From Paraspadella gotoi (Eukaryota > Chaetognatha), in contig JBJCIZ010001666.1 in assembly GCA_051294375.1 (NCBI GenBank), positions 46,994-110,993 of the forward strand: a DNA stretch of 64,000 bases, in the 5' to 3' direction. A model generated the notes under the pieces. It saw nothing but the letters and a program-made list of their open reading frames with translations, was not told where the DNA came from and did no database searches. Positions 52,907 through 64,000 of this stretch are shown here, piece after piece. Every line of letters begins with the position of its first letter. Position 1 is the stretch's first letter. A program made the translations under genes and the position numbers.

Positions 52907-53530
52907 CTAAAAATTCAGGAAAATCCTGGTTACAGCAGGAAATTCTATTGCAGCCCTAGAGTGTTCGTGTGCAACAGCATTTTCAATTTTTTTCTCCTGA
53001 CGAAAAGCGTTCCATTGTTGAGAAAGTCTCCACCTTTGTTCACTTTGGTGTGGATGGCACACCTGGGAAATGTTGCGATTCAGACGCTGAACTGAAGGTG
53101 ATTCGTTTGGAAAAGAATGAGGATTTTTTTGATACTCAGGCGGATAAGAAGATTCTAAGATTCTCAATGATTCCATTACAGATGAACACATATTGTGCAA
53201 TAAATGCATTTTACAATAAAATGTTTTCAAATTTTCCAGCTGGACTGGCGTGAATTCATTTTTAGCCATAAGGGTAGGCAATAGTTCTGTCTTGAAGCTT
53301 TCAAGTTCCTTTACAAAGGCACCATTGACTGGAGCTTGATCAGTCATTGTATTGGTTATTTTGGTGACCAGCTCCGCTAGTTTTTCTATTTCATTCTCGT
53401 CAGTTTTCAGTCCACTTTTCGCGATTTCAGTGAATTTTTCGTTAACATAACCAACTAAAGATTTAGCGTCTTCATGGCAAATGGCTCTCAGGCCTAGAGT
53501 ATATGAAGAGTAAGGCGTAGTAAAATTCCT
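52907..53530 (-). pseudogene. Transposase-like gene, middle portion
   Basis: The open frame starts at about 53530 with SYTLGLRAICHEDAKSLVGY and continues through a helical region to ENLKTFYCKMHLLHNMCSS. An aromatic/His-rich 'YC.MHLLHN' like this is common in the catalytic half of RNase H-fold transposases. Beyond about 53180 the frame loses sense and the other strand also opens, so there is probably a frameshift. It lies between the N-terminal exon (54.0-55.3 kb) and the C-terminal part (50.9-52.3 kb), separated by AT-rich, intron-like DNA. Confidence 0.45.
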
Positions 53531-54006
53531 AAGTTTAACTTTAATTAAAATTCTAAAAGTGAGGAACGAACAACATTATACTTATGAACATTTATGTATA
53601 AAAAAAATTTATAATAATTTGTACTAAACCAATAAATGTTAAAACTTCAAAACAGTTTTTTCTAAAATTTTTTTGCAGATTTGGATTCGTCATAAAAAGT
53701 TGATAAAAAGAAATATAACTCTTTTTGAAAAATTCCTTCATTAAGTGGGTCAAAAATTATAAAAAGCTATATTTTAAGCTGAAAATTAACTTTTTATATA
53801 TTAAATATAGTTTTTTAAATTTTTAACCCACTTAATGAAAGAATTTTTAAAAATGATTTATATAAGAAAAGCCTATTTTGAAATTTTTCGATTTTATAAG
53901 GATAGTACTATATATAAATATAGCCTACTTTGAAAATTAAAAAACATAAAATTAATTTTTTTTACAAAATAATGTTCACTGATGGTATGTTGTTCATAAT
54001 TGACTT

Positions 54007-55296
54007 TTAGAATTTTCGTATGTAACTTTCACTACGCCTTAATGAAGAGCCATCTGAAAAATGTACTTGCGAACCTAAAAAGCTCATTGAACGGTGCGTT
54101 GCAGAATCTATGGCAATTGTAATATCTTTCTCAGCTTCAATTTTTTCTTTAATCTGACTCTGCAACAGGGCATGACTCTCGGTCACTAGCCTAGATACAA
54201 AACTTCTTGAAGGGCATTTGTTTAATTCCTTGCCAGATAATCGTTTTAGCACACATTCCATAGCTTTGGGAATTTGCTTAGCTGGTATCCCAAGTTGAAG
54301 AAGATCCCAAGCACACACGCGAATTTCATCTACATATTTGCCTTCTTCGAAAGCATTAAATTCTTCTTTATTTAAAGCTTCATTCATAGATTCAAGCGCA
54401 GCTATTTCCCTCCATTGGCTTTTAAACTTATTTCGCATTTGATTCATGGCATCGTTGTGTTTTTGGTCTTTTTCAATAATAACATTTTTTAGCATTTTGT
54501 TTTCATATCTTTTTCGAGCCAAATGAATTTGTAACGAGCGAGTCTTCTCTTTCTCTTTACTCAGCTTTTTCAATAGCTGAGTAATTTTTTTGTCCTTGCC
54601 TGAATCAACCCTTTCTTTGAGAGAAAGCTTTTGGCGGTAATGTTTCAATTCTTCGTTTTTTTCTGCAAGTTTTCTTTTTTTTCTGATTTTCATAATTTTG
54701 TTAGTTTTTTCCAACTGAGGATTTCGATTAAGAAAATGCTTTTTATCTGGTTGAACGATCGCTGGTGGTTCAACGATTTCTGAATTTTCATGCCCTTCCA
54801 CTGAATTGAGAGGACAATCAACTGAACGAGAAGGGCATTGTATGTCGCATAAATCAATAACTGTAAAATTACTTGTTTCTATATCTACTTCTTCTTGGTC
54901 GTGTTGAAACAGATTACTTTGATTTAGATCAGAATTAATTAATCCTGTAGAGTTGTGACTACTTCCTTCAAACGATATAATGGTATCATGCTCATTATTA
55001 TCAACGTGCATAGATGTTTCATCATTATCAGACTCTCCTGCAGATTCATTTTCTATATTCCTCACGGATATCATATCTGTTTCAGTTACCATTTCATTTT
55101 CATTTTGCATTGATGTTTCATCATTATCAGGCTCTCCTTCTGAAGATTCATTTTCTATATTCCTCACGGATGTCATATCTGTTTCAGTTACCATTTCATT
55201 TTAATTTTGCATTGATGTTTCATCATAATCAGGCTCTTCTTCTGCAGATTCATTTTGTATATTCCTCACAGATGTCATATCTGTTTCAGTCGCCAT
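54007..55296 (-). pseudogene. Transposase-like gene, N-terminal coiled-coil portion with coding minisatellite
   Basis: The frame is open from 55194 to 54007 (395 residues) and effectively from an ATG at 55296, except for one TAA near 55203. It begins with three copies of a ~33-residue acidic unit (EMVTETDMTSVRNIENESS...), continues with a long Lys/Glu coiled-coil (LKHYRQKLSLKERVDSGKDK), and ends with a folded region including CAWDLLQLGIPAKQIPKAM and DITIAIDSATHRSMSFLGSQ. The latter may be the first catalytic Asp strand of an RNase H-like transposase core. An acceptor-like 'gttttag' precedes the 55296 ATG. The stop lies in the oldest-looking repeat unit. Confidence 0.5.
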
Positions 55297-55311
55297 TTCT
55301 AAAACAACAAG

Positions 55312-55760
55312 TTTGAGCAAACAATGTCGGATCTACCCACGAGTACTCGCGGAGCAATTCTATAAGTCACTTTTTGGTCGGTCTGTCGGTGTCTGTCCGT
55401 CGGACAATCTCACTTACATTAAAAATACTTATAATTGGTCACTCATTTGTCAAATCTAAGGGACTGCAAGGGCCGCCTTCAGGAATTCCTAAATCTCAAG
55501 ATTAAAATACAGAATTTTGATGCAGTGCATGTCATAAAGACACGGGCAAAAAACTTTTGTATATAATTTTATCAAAAGGAAATACACGTAAAAATAAAGT
55601 CACTGTGGCGCAACACATTGCAATTACCGTTCTTGTTTCCATTTTAACTCATTTCCACTCACATGATTCTATCAAAACTTTTTATCAAACTCAATCGCAC
55701 AAAATTTCATCTAAAAAAATTAAAGTAAATTTTTATTACTTATTGAATATTTTATTACAG
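55312..55760. repeat. Dispersed repeat family B, partial copy within an intron
   Basis: Begins 'gagcaaacaatgtcggatc' like the 15.3-kb copy and contains 'tcatttccactcacatgatt' and 'aatcgcacaaaatttcatc'. Confidence 0.55.
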
Positions 55761-56056
55761 AAGTCCTAATGATAATTTCAACCTAATTGGACAGTACGGT
55801 GGTTTAAAGCCGCAATCACTCATAAAAAATTGTCTTAGCGGGATTCTGCAAGCTTTCATAAGAATCTCTCAAAGTCGACTTTATCAATGCCCAGAGTGAC
55901 TGGCTTCTATATGGTATGTTTCAATTGGCTGTTTTACTCGTAAAAGATGACAAATCATAGAAGAATACATAGGCTATTTTAAAAATAAATATTAAATAAA
56001 AAATTCAATGCAGCACTCATAATATTGTTTGCATTATTATTATTATTATTATTTAC

Positions 56057-56282
56057 CTGGAAAATCTTTTTCTGAAAAGAAGGGTGTCGCAAGATAAGTC
56101 TTTGCCATTTCTGTGCTTAGACTCCAATTCTTTTTTCGCCATCTTAATTTTCTCAACTTTGATTTGAAAGTTTTAATTGTAATACGCATTTCTGGAAATC
56201 TATCTTTAATGAGGCGCCAACATGCTATCTCGCTTAAGCCAATACTAAGTTCATACATTTCTTTTTTAGTTATTTGATCCAT
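56057..56282 (-). CDS. First exon of the transposase-like gene (HTH-like)
   Basis: The ATG at 56282 opens a 75-codon exon ending ...EKDFP before a 'gtaaat' donor. It is basic and helical (YELSIGLSEIACWRLIKDRF; KTFKSKLRKLRWRKKNWS), consistent with a small DNA-binding helix-turn-helix. It lies on the same strand as the coding pieces at 50.9-55.3 kb. The ~750-bp intron contains a family B repeat end. Confidence 0.45.
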
Positions 56283-56618
56283 TTTAAAAGTAACTTCTAA
56301 ATAACATAAAAATAAAAATAAAATAAAACAAAATAAAAAAATCTATAATAGAAGAGGTAAAATCGGACACGAATAGTTTCAAAAATTTTTTTCTATGCGT
56401 CATTTTTCAAGTATGCAGCGGCATTTAACGCCTTATCAATATATCCCATATATGTCTCATGTTGGATAAGCATGTTATAATCTTTTATATATCGGTTAAA
56501 TTCTAAGTCATTGCATAGTAAAGCTTATTAGTAATTATAAATTTAACTTAAATTAAAATTCTAAACGTAAGGGATGCACAACGTACTAATGAACATTAAG
56601 GTATAAAAAAAGGTTATT

Positions 56619-56695
56619 GAAGAGACAGTAATAATTGTTATGAGTTAGTTACAGAACCGTTCAATAAAAGAAGTCCCTGAGCTTCGGATCAAGTC
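56619..56695 (+). repeat. Dispersed repeat, copy 2
   Basis: Same sequence as 13944-14017, from 'agacagtaat' to 'gagcttcggatca'. Confidence 0.75.
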
Positions 56696-56972
56696 AATGT
56701 CGTTCCATTCTCTTCATCTCCATTATCTATCGACGCGAAAAAAGACATTTGAACCTCTACCGAGAAAATATGATATGGCGTCAAGCAGAGATGTGGAAGC
56801 GATCCGGAAAGCGAAACGAACACGGTGGGGGGCCGAATTTTGAAAAAACCGAAAGTGGGAGCGATTGAAAAAATGAGAAATTAGGGATTGAACCCGGAAG
56901 CGATAATTTTCCCCCCGGGTTCGCGTTCTTGATCATTTGTTTTTTTCTCGACTTTTTCATTTAATCATATTC

Positions 56973-57700
56973 TATGGCAACGGGAGGATAGCCTGTGATA
57001 ACCCGGCGCGGGGATCTCACCAACTGGCGTAGGGGCTTCGACCCTCAGTGACCGCCTCCTGTCACTGCTTGTATACCGGCACCGTCACAATTTAAGCCAG
57101 AACCGGGATACAGAGGATTGAACCCGGGAACGCACGGATGGAATGAGATGATTTAGCCTGCTCAGCCATTGAGATGAGGCTGAGGACGGACAGCAGTGAG
57201 GAGCTTTAAGTCTTGCTGCCACAGGATCCCCCACCAGACTTCTACAACAGGGCCTCAATCCTGAGGAATGTCTGAGAGAAGTTTTGATCTCATTGCCATA
57301 GTGAGAGCGAGCGGGGCGATGTGAGCGAGCGAGTCTGGAGGGTTACCAGAGAAGTAGGGCATAGGGTGATATGCATACCTTAGCGACGTAAGCGTGGGCG
57401 CACGGTGCCAGCGGTTGCGTGTTCGAGAGTCGGCTCACCACTTATGGCAACGGGAGGATAGCCTGTGATACCGCGGGCGCGGGGTATCTCACCAACTGGC
57501 GTAGGGGCTTCGGACCCTCAGTGACCGCCTCCTGTCACTTGGCATTTTATACCGGCACTGTCACATTTAAGCCAGAACCGGATACCCAGGGATTGACCCG
57601 GGACGCACGGATGGAATGAGATGATTTAGCCTGCTCAGCCATTGAGACGAGGCTGAGGACGGACAGCAGTGAGAGCAGCTTTAAGTCTTGCTGCCACAAT
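56973..57700 (+). repeat. tRNA-related repeat family C, two tandem copies
   Basis: The ~260-bp module from 'tatggcaacgggaggatag' to 'tttaagtcttgctgccaca' occurs at 56973-57235 and again at 57435-57700 with small indels. Between them lies 'ggttgcgtgttcgagagtcg' (B-box-like, 57413-57432). Related to 48400-48840. Confidence 0.75.
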
Positions 57701-57779
57701 TCGTTCATTTTTTCCCCATTTTTTTCAGTATTTTCATTCATTCATCCATTCGTACAGTCCGTTCGACCCTACGTTCGTC

Positions 57780-58060
57780 AGACCGTCCATCCGTCCCCCC
57801 CATAACAAAAAACTCAAATTACTCGTGATTGAATGGATGGATTTATAAAATTTAAAAAAAACAAAAGTCACATTTTATTGAATAATTTTACTAAATTAAA
57901 ATTCATAATTACTGTAATATCATAATTGGATAGATAGATCAAATGAAATTTGTTGAGTGGGTAAGGAAAGTGTGTGATTAAGCTAGATATAAGTTTTAGA
58001 TTGAATCGTGCGAGCGGAAATGGAAAAAAGAAAAGTCACATTCACTTGAATTTTTTTAAA
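57780..58060 (-). repeat. Dispersed repeat family B, inverted partial copy
   Basis: Reverse-complement words of the family B body: 'caaattactcgtgattgaat', 'aaatgaaatttgttgagtgg' and 'taaggaaagtgtgtgattaa'. Confidence 0.6.
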
Positions 58061-58061
58061 G

Positions 58062-58092
<31 letters not shown>

Positions 58093-58665
58093 ATCTATGG
58101 ATCAATTATATTGCATACTACTATTTTCGCGTTTATAGGAAAATCTTGATCATCGCATTCTATAAATATTTGTCGTTGCAATAAATGAATAATTATCATT
58201 AAATAAATAAATGATTATAAATTTTGCATAATAATTGAAAATCGTAAATAATAAATAGTTGCAATAATATTTAATTATCCATCAATTATTATTTTTTTCT
58301 CATCCGAATCTATAATTAATAAAAAATCATACGATCGTAGATTGCTGATCGTTGAATGATTGATTTTGACCTTAAATCGTTGATCGTGTGGTTGTTTATC
58401 TAGGATGGTCTCACTTGTAATTAAATTTAATTAAAAATCTGGAGAAAAATGACGATTGTGAATTGACTAATCAAGGATTGATGATGCTTGAATTAACGAT
58501 AGTGAACTGATTGATTGTAAATTCCAAATCTTGATATAACAATATGTATTTCACAATCTTGAACTCCTATATTGTTGATCATGAATTAAAAAATCTTAAA
58601 GATCTTTTAAAAAACGGAATTGAAGACCCCTGTGAATAGTTTTTTCTTTTCTTTTTTTTCAAATT
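58061..58665. other. AT-rich sequence without a gene
   Basis: A (CT)n tract at 58061-58094, then AT-rich sequence with 'gatcgt'/'tgattg' words. Nothing recognised. Confidence 0.45.
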
Positions 58666-58875
58666 TTTAGTCGGATCTGCTTATAAGCAGATCCCGACTC
58701 TATAATTCACTTTGTCGATCCATCGGTCCGCCCCCTCAATCTTGTCGGGGCATTAACTTATTTCATGTCAGAACATCAAATTATGAAAAATTATACAAAA
58801 AAAAACGATGTCCGTCCGTCCGTCTGTCCGTCCGACCCACCTTAACAAAAAACACCAATTACTCGTGTTTGGATG

Positions 58876-59311
58876 NNNNNNNNNNNNNNNNNNNNNNNNN
58901 NNNNNNNNNNNNNNNNNNNNNNNNNNNNNNNNNNNNNNNNNNNNNNNNNNNNNNNNNNNNNNNNNNNNNNNNNNNNNNNNNNNNNNNNNNNNNNNNNNNN
59001 NNNNNNNNNNNNNNNNNNNNNNNNNNNNNNNNNNNNNNNNNNNNNNNNNNNNNNNNNNNNNNNNNNNNNNNNNNNNNNNNNNNNNNNNNNNNNNNNNNNN
59101 NNNNNNNNNNNNNNNNNNNNNNNNNNNNNNNNNNNNNNNNNNNNNNNNNNNNNNNNNNNNNNNNNNNNNNNNNNNNNNNNNNNNNNNNNNNNNNNNNNNN
59201 NNNNNNNNNNNNNNNNNNNNNNNNNNNNNNNNNNNNNNNNNNNNNNNNNNNNNNNNNNNNNNNNNNNNNNNNNNNNNNNNNNNNNNNNNNNNNNNNNNNN
59301 NNNNNNNNNNN
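58876..59311. other. Assembly gap, 436 N
   Basis: Gap of apparently estimated size inside family B. Confidence 0.97.
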
Positions 59312-59401
59312 TTCTTTTTATATTAAATGTAAATGCAAGATGTATAAATTATTCAAATAAATAATAATTAATTAATCAATTAGTTAATTAATTAATCAAT
59401 T

Positions 59402-59691
59402 NNNNNNNNNNNNNNNNNNNNNNNNNNNNNNNNNNNNNNNNNNNNNNNNNNNNNNNNNNNNNNNNNNNNNNNNNNNNNNNNNNNNNNNNNNNNNNNNNNN
59501 NNNNNNNNNNNNNNNNNNNNNNNNNNNNNNNNNNNNNNNNNNNNNNNNNNNNNNNNNNNNNNNNNNNNNNNNNNNNNNNNNNNNNNNNNNNNNNNNNNNN
59601 NNNNNNNNNNNNNNNNNNNNNNNNNNNNNNNNNNNNNNNNNNNNNNNNNNNNNNNNNNNNNNNNNNNNNNNNNNNNNNNNNNNNNNNNNNN
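59402..59691. other. Assembly gap, 290 N
   Basis: Gap of apparently estimated size inside family B. Confidence 0.97.
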
Positions 59692-59787
59692 AATTAATTA
59701 ATTAATTAATTAATTAATTAATGATTGTGGGCAGATCTGACATTGTCTGCTTAAACTTGTTTGAGTTGCAGTTTCCAACTCTATAAT

Positions 59788-60107
59788 NNNNNNNNNNNNN
59801 NNNNNNNNNNNNNNNNNNNNNNNNNNNNNNNNNNNNNNNNNNNNNNNNNNNNNNNNNNNNNNNNNNNNNNNNNNNNNNNNNNNNNNNNNNNNNNNNNNNN
59901 NNNNNNNNNNNNNNNNNNNNNNNNNNNNNNNNNNNNNNNNNNNNNNNNNNNNNNNNNNNNNNNNNNNNNNNNNNNNNNNNNNNNNNNNNNNNNNNNNNNN
60001 NNNNNNNNNNNNNNNNNNNNNNNNNNNNNNNNNNNNNNNNNNNNNNNNNNNNNNNNNNNNNNNNNNNNNNNNNNNNNNNNNNNNNNNNNNNNNNNNNNNN
60101 NNNNNNN
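59788..60107. other. Assembly gap, 320 N
   Basis: Gap of apparently estimated size next to the family B end. Confidence 0.97.
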
Positions 60108-60182
60108 TCGGTCAGTCCATCTGTAATTCGTTTGTCTATTTAAAAAAGAAAGAAAGAAAAAAAAAATTTAAAAACCAAAGAA

Positions 60183-60192
60183 NNNNNNNNNN
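60183..60192. other. Assembly gap, 10 N
   Basis: Ten N. The following sequence resembles the intron-like DNA of the transposase locus. Confidence 0.97.
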
Positions 60193-60204
60193 CCCAGGCC
60201 TTAA

Positions 60205-60365
60205 GCGATTCGTCATAAAAAGTTGATAAAAAGAAATATATGGAGTAAGGTGAAGTGAAAGTTTTAATATTTATTTATAGATAGGATAGGTCAAAAAAAT
60301 ATTTTAGAAATTTTAAATTTTAAGACCAGATTCAGATAGCTTATCAAAAGTTGTCTACACAAAGT
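60205..60365 (+). repeat. Direct repeats of transposase-locus non-coding sequence
   Basis: 'gattcgtcataaaaagttga' matches ~53687-53706, and 'aagaccagattcagatagc' to 'agttgtctacacaaag' matches ~52480-52520, both in direct orientation. This suggests a second, mostly lost copy of the same transposon. Confidence 0.65.
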
Positions 60366-61169
60366 TATCGAGTTTCATTAGTGAGTCAGTGAGGAAGTTG
60401 AAATGTGTGTCCATTTTCTTTGTTTCATATCGATTCAAATATTTTTTGTTTGAATTTCCATTTAATTATGATTTACTGCAATATGCAAATTAGATTATAG
60501 TAATTTTCTTTGATAGTAAAAACTGGCGAGATCACTATACTTTTAAGATTTTATTATACATATTCTTTTATTTATAAATTACAAGACATAACTGACGCTT
60601 ACATTTGGTCGTTGTCGTGGTAGAAAATTTAGCTTTGCGAATCAGTGATTCAGTTGAAAATTGCTCTTAAAAACGAAATTTACTTTATAAATTAGTCTTA
60701 TCTAATTTGTGTAAAATAATTAATTTTGAAAATCATTTTGGTATTTACATATGAAGCGGAATATTGCGGAAGATCTCCCGAATATATTATGTGCGTTATA
60801 AAATTAATCATTAAATTAAATAAGAATGATCATGTTTCCGCATGTTTCCATATAGTTTCTCAGCTAATTTTTGAAAACTCAGATACAGTAAAATAGTTTT
60901 TAAATAAATTTTAATTCAATCCATGCTAGATATTCAGTTACTTACTATGATTTTAAAAAAAATGGAAATATATCATAAACTTCCTGGATTATAGCTCGAC
61001 AAAGTGAGTCCAAAATAAGGAAAACCCCTAGATGTCCAGAGAAACTGATTTTTGAAAACTGATATTGCACGAGAGGTTTCTTATGATACTTCCTCATAGA
61101 TTAAAAGTATAAGTATTATTGTATGATGTACTACCCTTTTTCCGACTTTAGATGCTAAATCGATGATAG

Positions 61170-61375
61170 TGCAGGAGTCAGATTCGGGAAAAATCTTTAA
61201 TGGCAAAAATCTTCCAAAGAAGGGGTGGATTTTCCGAAGATTTTGGTTAATATTTTCTATATTTATGGTCGGATTTTTTTGAAACTTAACAATAGCAATA
61301 TTGCCAACATTCTACATTGGCCAGTATAAGAATACATTAAAAAAACCTCTGGCTTTTTTCGTCAGATCTTAGTCC
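61170..61375 (-). repeat. Inverted dispersed repeat, right copy
   Basis: Reverse complement of 47385-47600, running from 'caggagtcagattcggg' to 'cctctggcttttttcgtcag'. Confidence 0.8.
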
Positions 61376-62310
61376 TACATGTCTACTCCAAACGCTCCAT
61401 TTGGATCCAAACTCATCCTTACAGATGTACATACGATATCAGCTACCCTTGCTGCCTGCCTTTTTGTCAATGATGTTCCAACGTCTCCCCGCTTACCTGT
61501 TCTTTTATTTTTTTCCCTTAAGAATATGAAACGTAGCAATGAATATCGAACTACTGTTACTTAACTGAGTTATTACGACATTATGAATAAAAACCCTCTC
61601 CGGTATGGGAGAAACTCTGTATCAAGGATCCAATTATTATCACTTTTATTTGGATACAACCACCCACGTTCTACCGTTAAACCTTGATCGCCACCATTAT
61701 TACCATTACTATTGTTACTGGTGTCACCACCGTCATTACTATGTGTTATTCATGTACCATTTGACTCACCAGGGTTCGAGCAAATTGGGCGCCAGATGAA
61801 ATAAAAATATTTGATGTTAAAATATCGTAAGGCGGACGTAAGATTAAAATGGATGCGATAGAACCGAGATTCGAGATGGCACGGCGACACGGCGCCGCGA
61901 CGCTGAGTCGTTATTAAAAACACTTAGTTTCGCCGATGAAAACACTTTGTTTTGCCGTGGTTAGCTCAGTTTTTATTTCTCAATACTACAGTTCAATGCA
62001 CAGACTTTATGCATACACAGTAAAATCATAGACATAAAATCAATAATAACTGGCTTAGAATTTACACAGTACAATCAATGCTATCCCTACTACAAAACCT
62101 TAGTACTATTTACTTTTCTACTTAGATATTACCATACTTTTTGACCAGACAATGTCAGCTTTGGAAGCAACAATATTTAATATTCTTTAAACCTTAATTA
62201 TTTTAGGCTCCTTTTAGCCCTCTGAAAGCAAGACTCCCTTGTCCGTCACTAAGTTCCTTCCAGGGTCCCTTCAGTATGCTAAGGCGCTCCAGGCCTTTCC
62301 CGTCAGGCAC
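61376..62310. other. AT-rich sequence without a gene
   Basis: Short frames only; I see nothing recognisable. Confidence 0.4.
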
Positions 62311-62314
62311 TCCT

Positions 62315-62430
62315 GGCCAAGGACCCTTTATTTTTCTGATTATTGTCAGAGTTTTTAACCACCTTTTTATTTTTCTGACTATTGTCAGAGTTTTTATCCA
62401 CCTTTTTATTTTTCTGACTATTGTCAGAGG
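62315..62430. repeat. Tandem repeat, ~40-bp unit x3
   Basis: The unit 'tttttctgactattgtcaga' followed by 'gtttttatccaccttttta' is repeated three times. Each unit contains the small inverted repeat ctga.tattgtcag. Confidence 0.85.
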
Positions 62431-62524
62431 GAGTCTAGCTTTCAAGGAGGGACGTATGTGACTCCCCTGATGCTCAGAACGCTCTTGCTTTTATAGCCCT
62501 CAAGTTGGTCACGTGACTAGATTA

Positions 62525-62760
62525 AGATCTTGCTTTCTTAAAGAGCCAATATTTTGCTTTCTTAAAGAGACAAAATTTTGCTTTCTAATTTGCTAAAATT
62601 ATGCCCAAATAAGGAAATATTTAGCTTTTCCCAAAGCTAACACGCATTTAAAATGCCCAAATAAGGCAATCGTTTGCTTTTGCAAAAGCTATTGCTTTTT
62701 AATCATAACCAAATAAGGAAGTTTGTAGCTTTTCCAAAAGCAACCAAATAATTAATAGTG
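62525..62760. repeat. Degenerate tandem repeat
   Basis: Units around 'ttgctttcttaaagag' and 'gcccaaataagg.aat...tagctttt.caaagct' recur several times. Confidence 0.6.
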
Positions 62761-62934
62761 ATTTATAAATAGCAAGAAAAGTAATACTTAACGTAAATAT
62801 TTTAACGTATTATATATTTTAACCTTTTCTACGCTAATAATTGATCTATTTAACATAAAAAAGTCGTCCCCTACTTTTTTATTACAGTGATTCATCCAAT
62901 CATCGAGTCCTTGGTTGAAATCACCCGAGTCGCT

Positions 62935-62998
62935 GATCCGATTCGATTCCGATTCAATTCCGATTTGATTCCGATTTGATTCCGATTCCGTTCCTTCG
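62935..62998. repeat. Minisatellite 'gattccgatttg'
   Basis: About five near-identical 12-bp units. Confidence 0.8.
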
Positions 62999-63760
62999 AT
63001 GTTATGATTAGCTGATTGGCTAAATCGAATTGTATACTAATGTAATCTTGAAATCGCATCGTATTTTTTAGTTTTCCTTTTAGCACATTTGGCTTTTCTC
63101 TTGTGTACATCCCCTTTTTAGATTCTTTCCCCAAAAGGGTTTAGAGAATGACTTAAATACGAGTTTTCTTTTGTCCGCTCCGACCCTTCCAAGCGAGGGC
63201 ATTCCTCTCCTCCTCCTTATGCAAATTCTTTCTCGCATTTCTCCACATTCACAACAAGGGATCCATTCACGCTCAAGAATCATTAATTCCTTCTTTCCCG
63301 GCGAAACTACCGACGGCAGCGGCTCGAAATAATACGAGAACAAACCCTTTCATTTTTTTGCTTTGGAGATTTCAGGGTTAGAAAAAAAAGCGCGAAAAGG
63401 GCTCTACTCCCGCTTCGGGTATTTTAGACAATGATTTTGGAATTCGAATAATTGTCATTTATTTTCATCTCGCTGATAAATATAGGACATTCTTCAGTTA
63501 AAAAAACGGTTGGCTATATATAGTTATCTTTTACTTGTAAAGTAGAGCACACTAGGTAAACTTCAATGCCTTCAAAATACGGTAAGACATGATTTCTTTC
63601 ATGACAAACAATCAAATCTCGTTATCAGCTTAATTTAAGAAATAGGTACAGGGGATTTTACATGGTAAGAGAAACTTTTAACGATTAAATTGCTCATACC
63701 AATTATAACGTCATTGAGATTCACAGGACTCTTCAGGAAAAGATGACACATAATCTTTTT
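62999..63760. other. Unannotated stretch
   Basis: No gene recognised. The frames are short and overlap on both strands. Confidence 0.4.
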
Positions 63761-63761
63761 G

Positions 63762-64000
63762 TTTCTTACACTCTCTCTTTCTTTTTCCTTCTCTCTTTCT
63801 TCTTTTCTGTCAATCTCTCTTTCTTTCCTTTAATCCTCCTCTCTTCCCTTTCCTCTCTCTCCCTCTCTTTTGCCTCTTTTCCTTTACTATTTCTTTCTTC
63901 CTCTTTCTTCTTTCTTCCTCTATCTCTGATCTTCTTCTTTCTTCTCCGATTCTGTCTCTACTTTCCTACTATCTCTTCTTTTCTCTCCTTCTCTTGTTCT
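63762..64000. repeat. Pyrimidine-rich (CT/TTC)n tract
   Basis: Almost only C and T to the end of the window. Confidence 0.9.

Larger units (their letters stand above)
58670..59780 (-). repeat. Dispersed repeat family B, inverted copy with gaps
   Basis: Starts with the terminal hairpin (gtcggatctgctt, ataagcagatcccgac) and the 'cggtccgccccctcaatctt' end. It finishes with (AATT)n and 'gattgtgggcagatctgaca', the reverse complement of the 15.3-kb left end. Most of the interior is N. Confidence 0.7.

Noticed and set aside
58808-60126. ORFs running through N gaps
   Set aside because: They consist of unknown residues; nothing can be supported.
1-64000. CRISPR arrays, bacterial operons or ribosome-binding sites
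   Set aside because: Repeats lack the regular repeat-spacer structure, and the gene style (introns, TATA boxes, pol III boxes) is eukaryotic.

Overview
This window is a piece of an animal, probably invertebrate, nuclear genome. The reasons are long AT-rich non-coding stretches, many (CT)n and other microsatellites, dispersed and tRNA-derived repeats, spliceosomal-type introns, and assembly gaps of several sizes. The species cannot be named from the sequence.

The centre (about 21.4-43.7 kb) is a nearly complete Polinton/Maverick-type element, the endogenous relatives of adintoviruses. On the + strand, from left to right, lie a RING-finger gene, a second multi-exon gene, two or three unrecognised ORFs (24.3-26.0 kb) and a protein-primed family B DNA polymerase (26.2-32.5 kb). 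The polymerase is split by introns and broken in frame over its last third. On the - strand, converging on the polymerase, lie the virion and integration genes. Read in the sense of transcription they are: packaging ATPase (two exons), two small ORFs, a hypothetical protein, retrovirus-like integrase with chromodomain, penton-like minor capsid protein, a basic adenovirus-pX-like protein, major capsid protein, adenovirus-type cysteine protease, an 89-residue basic protein and a 400-residue unknown. All the core Polinton functions are present: polymerase, integrase, protease, ATPase and both capsid proteins. The block at 34.4-41.6 kb reads without a frame break. To its right (41.7-43.7 kb, - strand) are pieces of a multi-exon gene with a hydrophobic N-terminus, Cys-rich exons, a Thr-rich exon, a Gly-rich hydrophobic segment and a C-terminal membrane anchor.

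The element is bracketed by two large palindromes (19.54-21.40 kb and 43.37-44.62 kb), each holding two inverted copies of Thr-rich gene pieces. The arms differ mainly by small indels and one abuts a 25-N gap, so fold-back assembly artefacts are a serious alternative. I did not find matching terminal inverted repeats or a target-site duplication, so the element ends are undefined.

Left flank (1-19.5 kb): a possible AT-hook ORF, a 2-kb degenerate tandem array, a CpG-rich block of unidentified decayed sequence (6.2-11.2 kb), a repeat shared between 1.9 and 18.1 kb, two hammerhead-ribozyme motifs like those of Penelope-like elements, SINE-like pieces, and a Ty3/gypsy integrase fragment. Right flank (44.6-64 kb): a dispersed repeat family with a terminal hairpin, tRNA-related repeats, a broken DNA-transposon-like transposase gene (50.9-56.3 kb, - strand) with a coding minisatellite, several N gaps, and simple-sequence tracts. 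Most of the rest is AT-rich sequence in which I see no gene.
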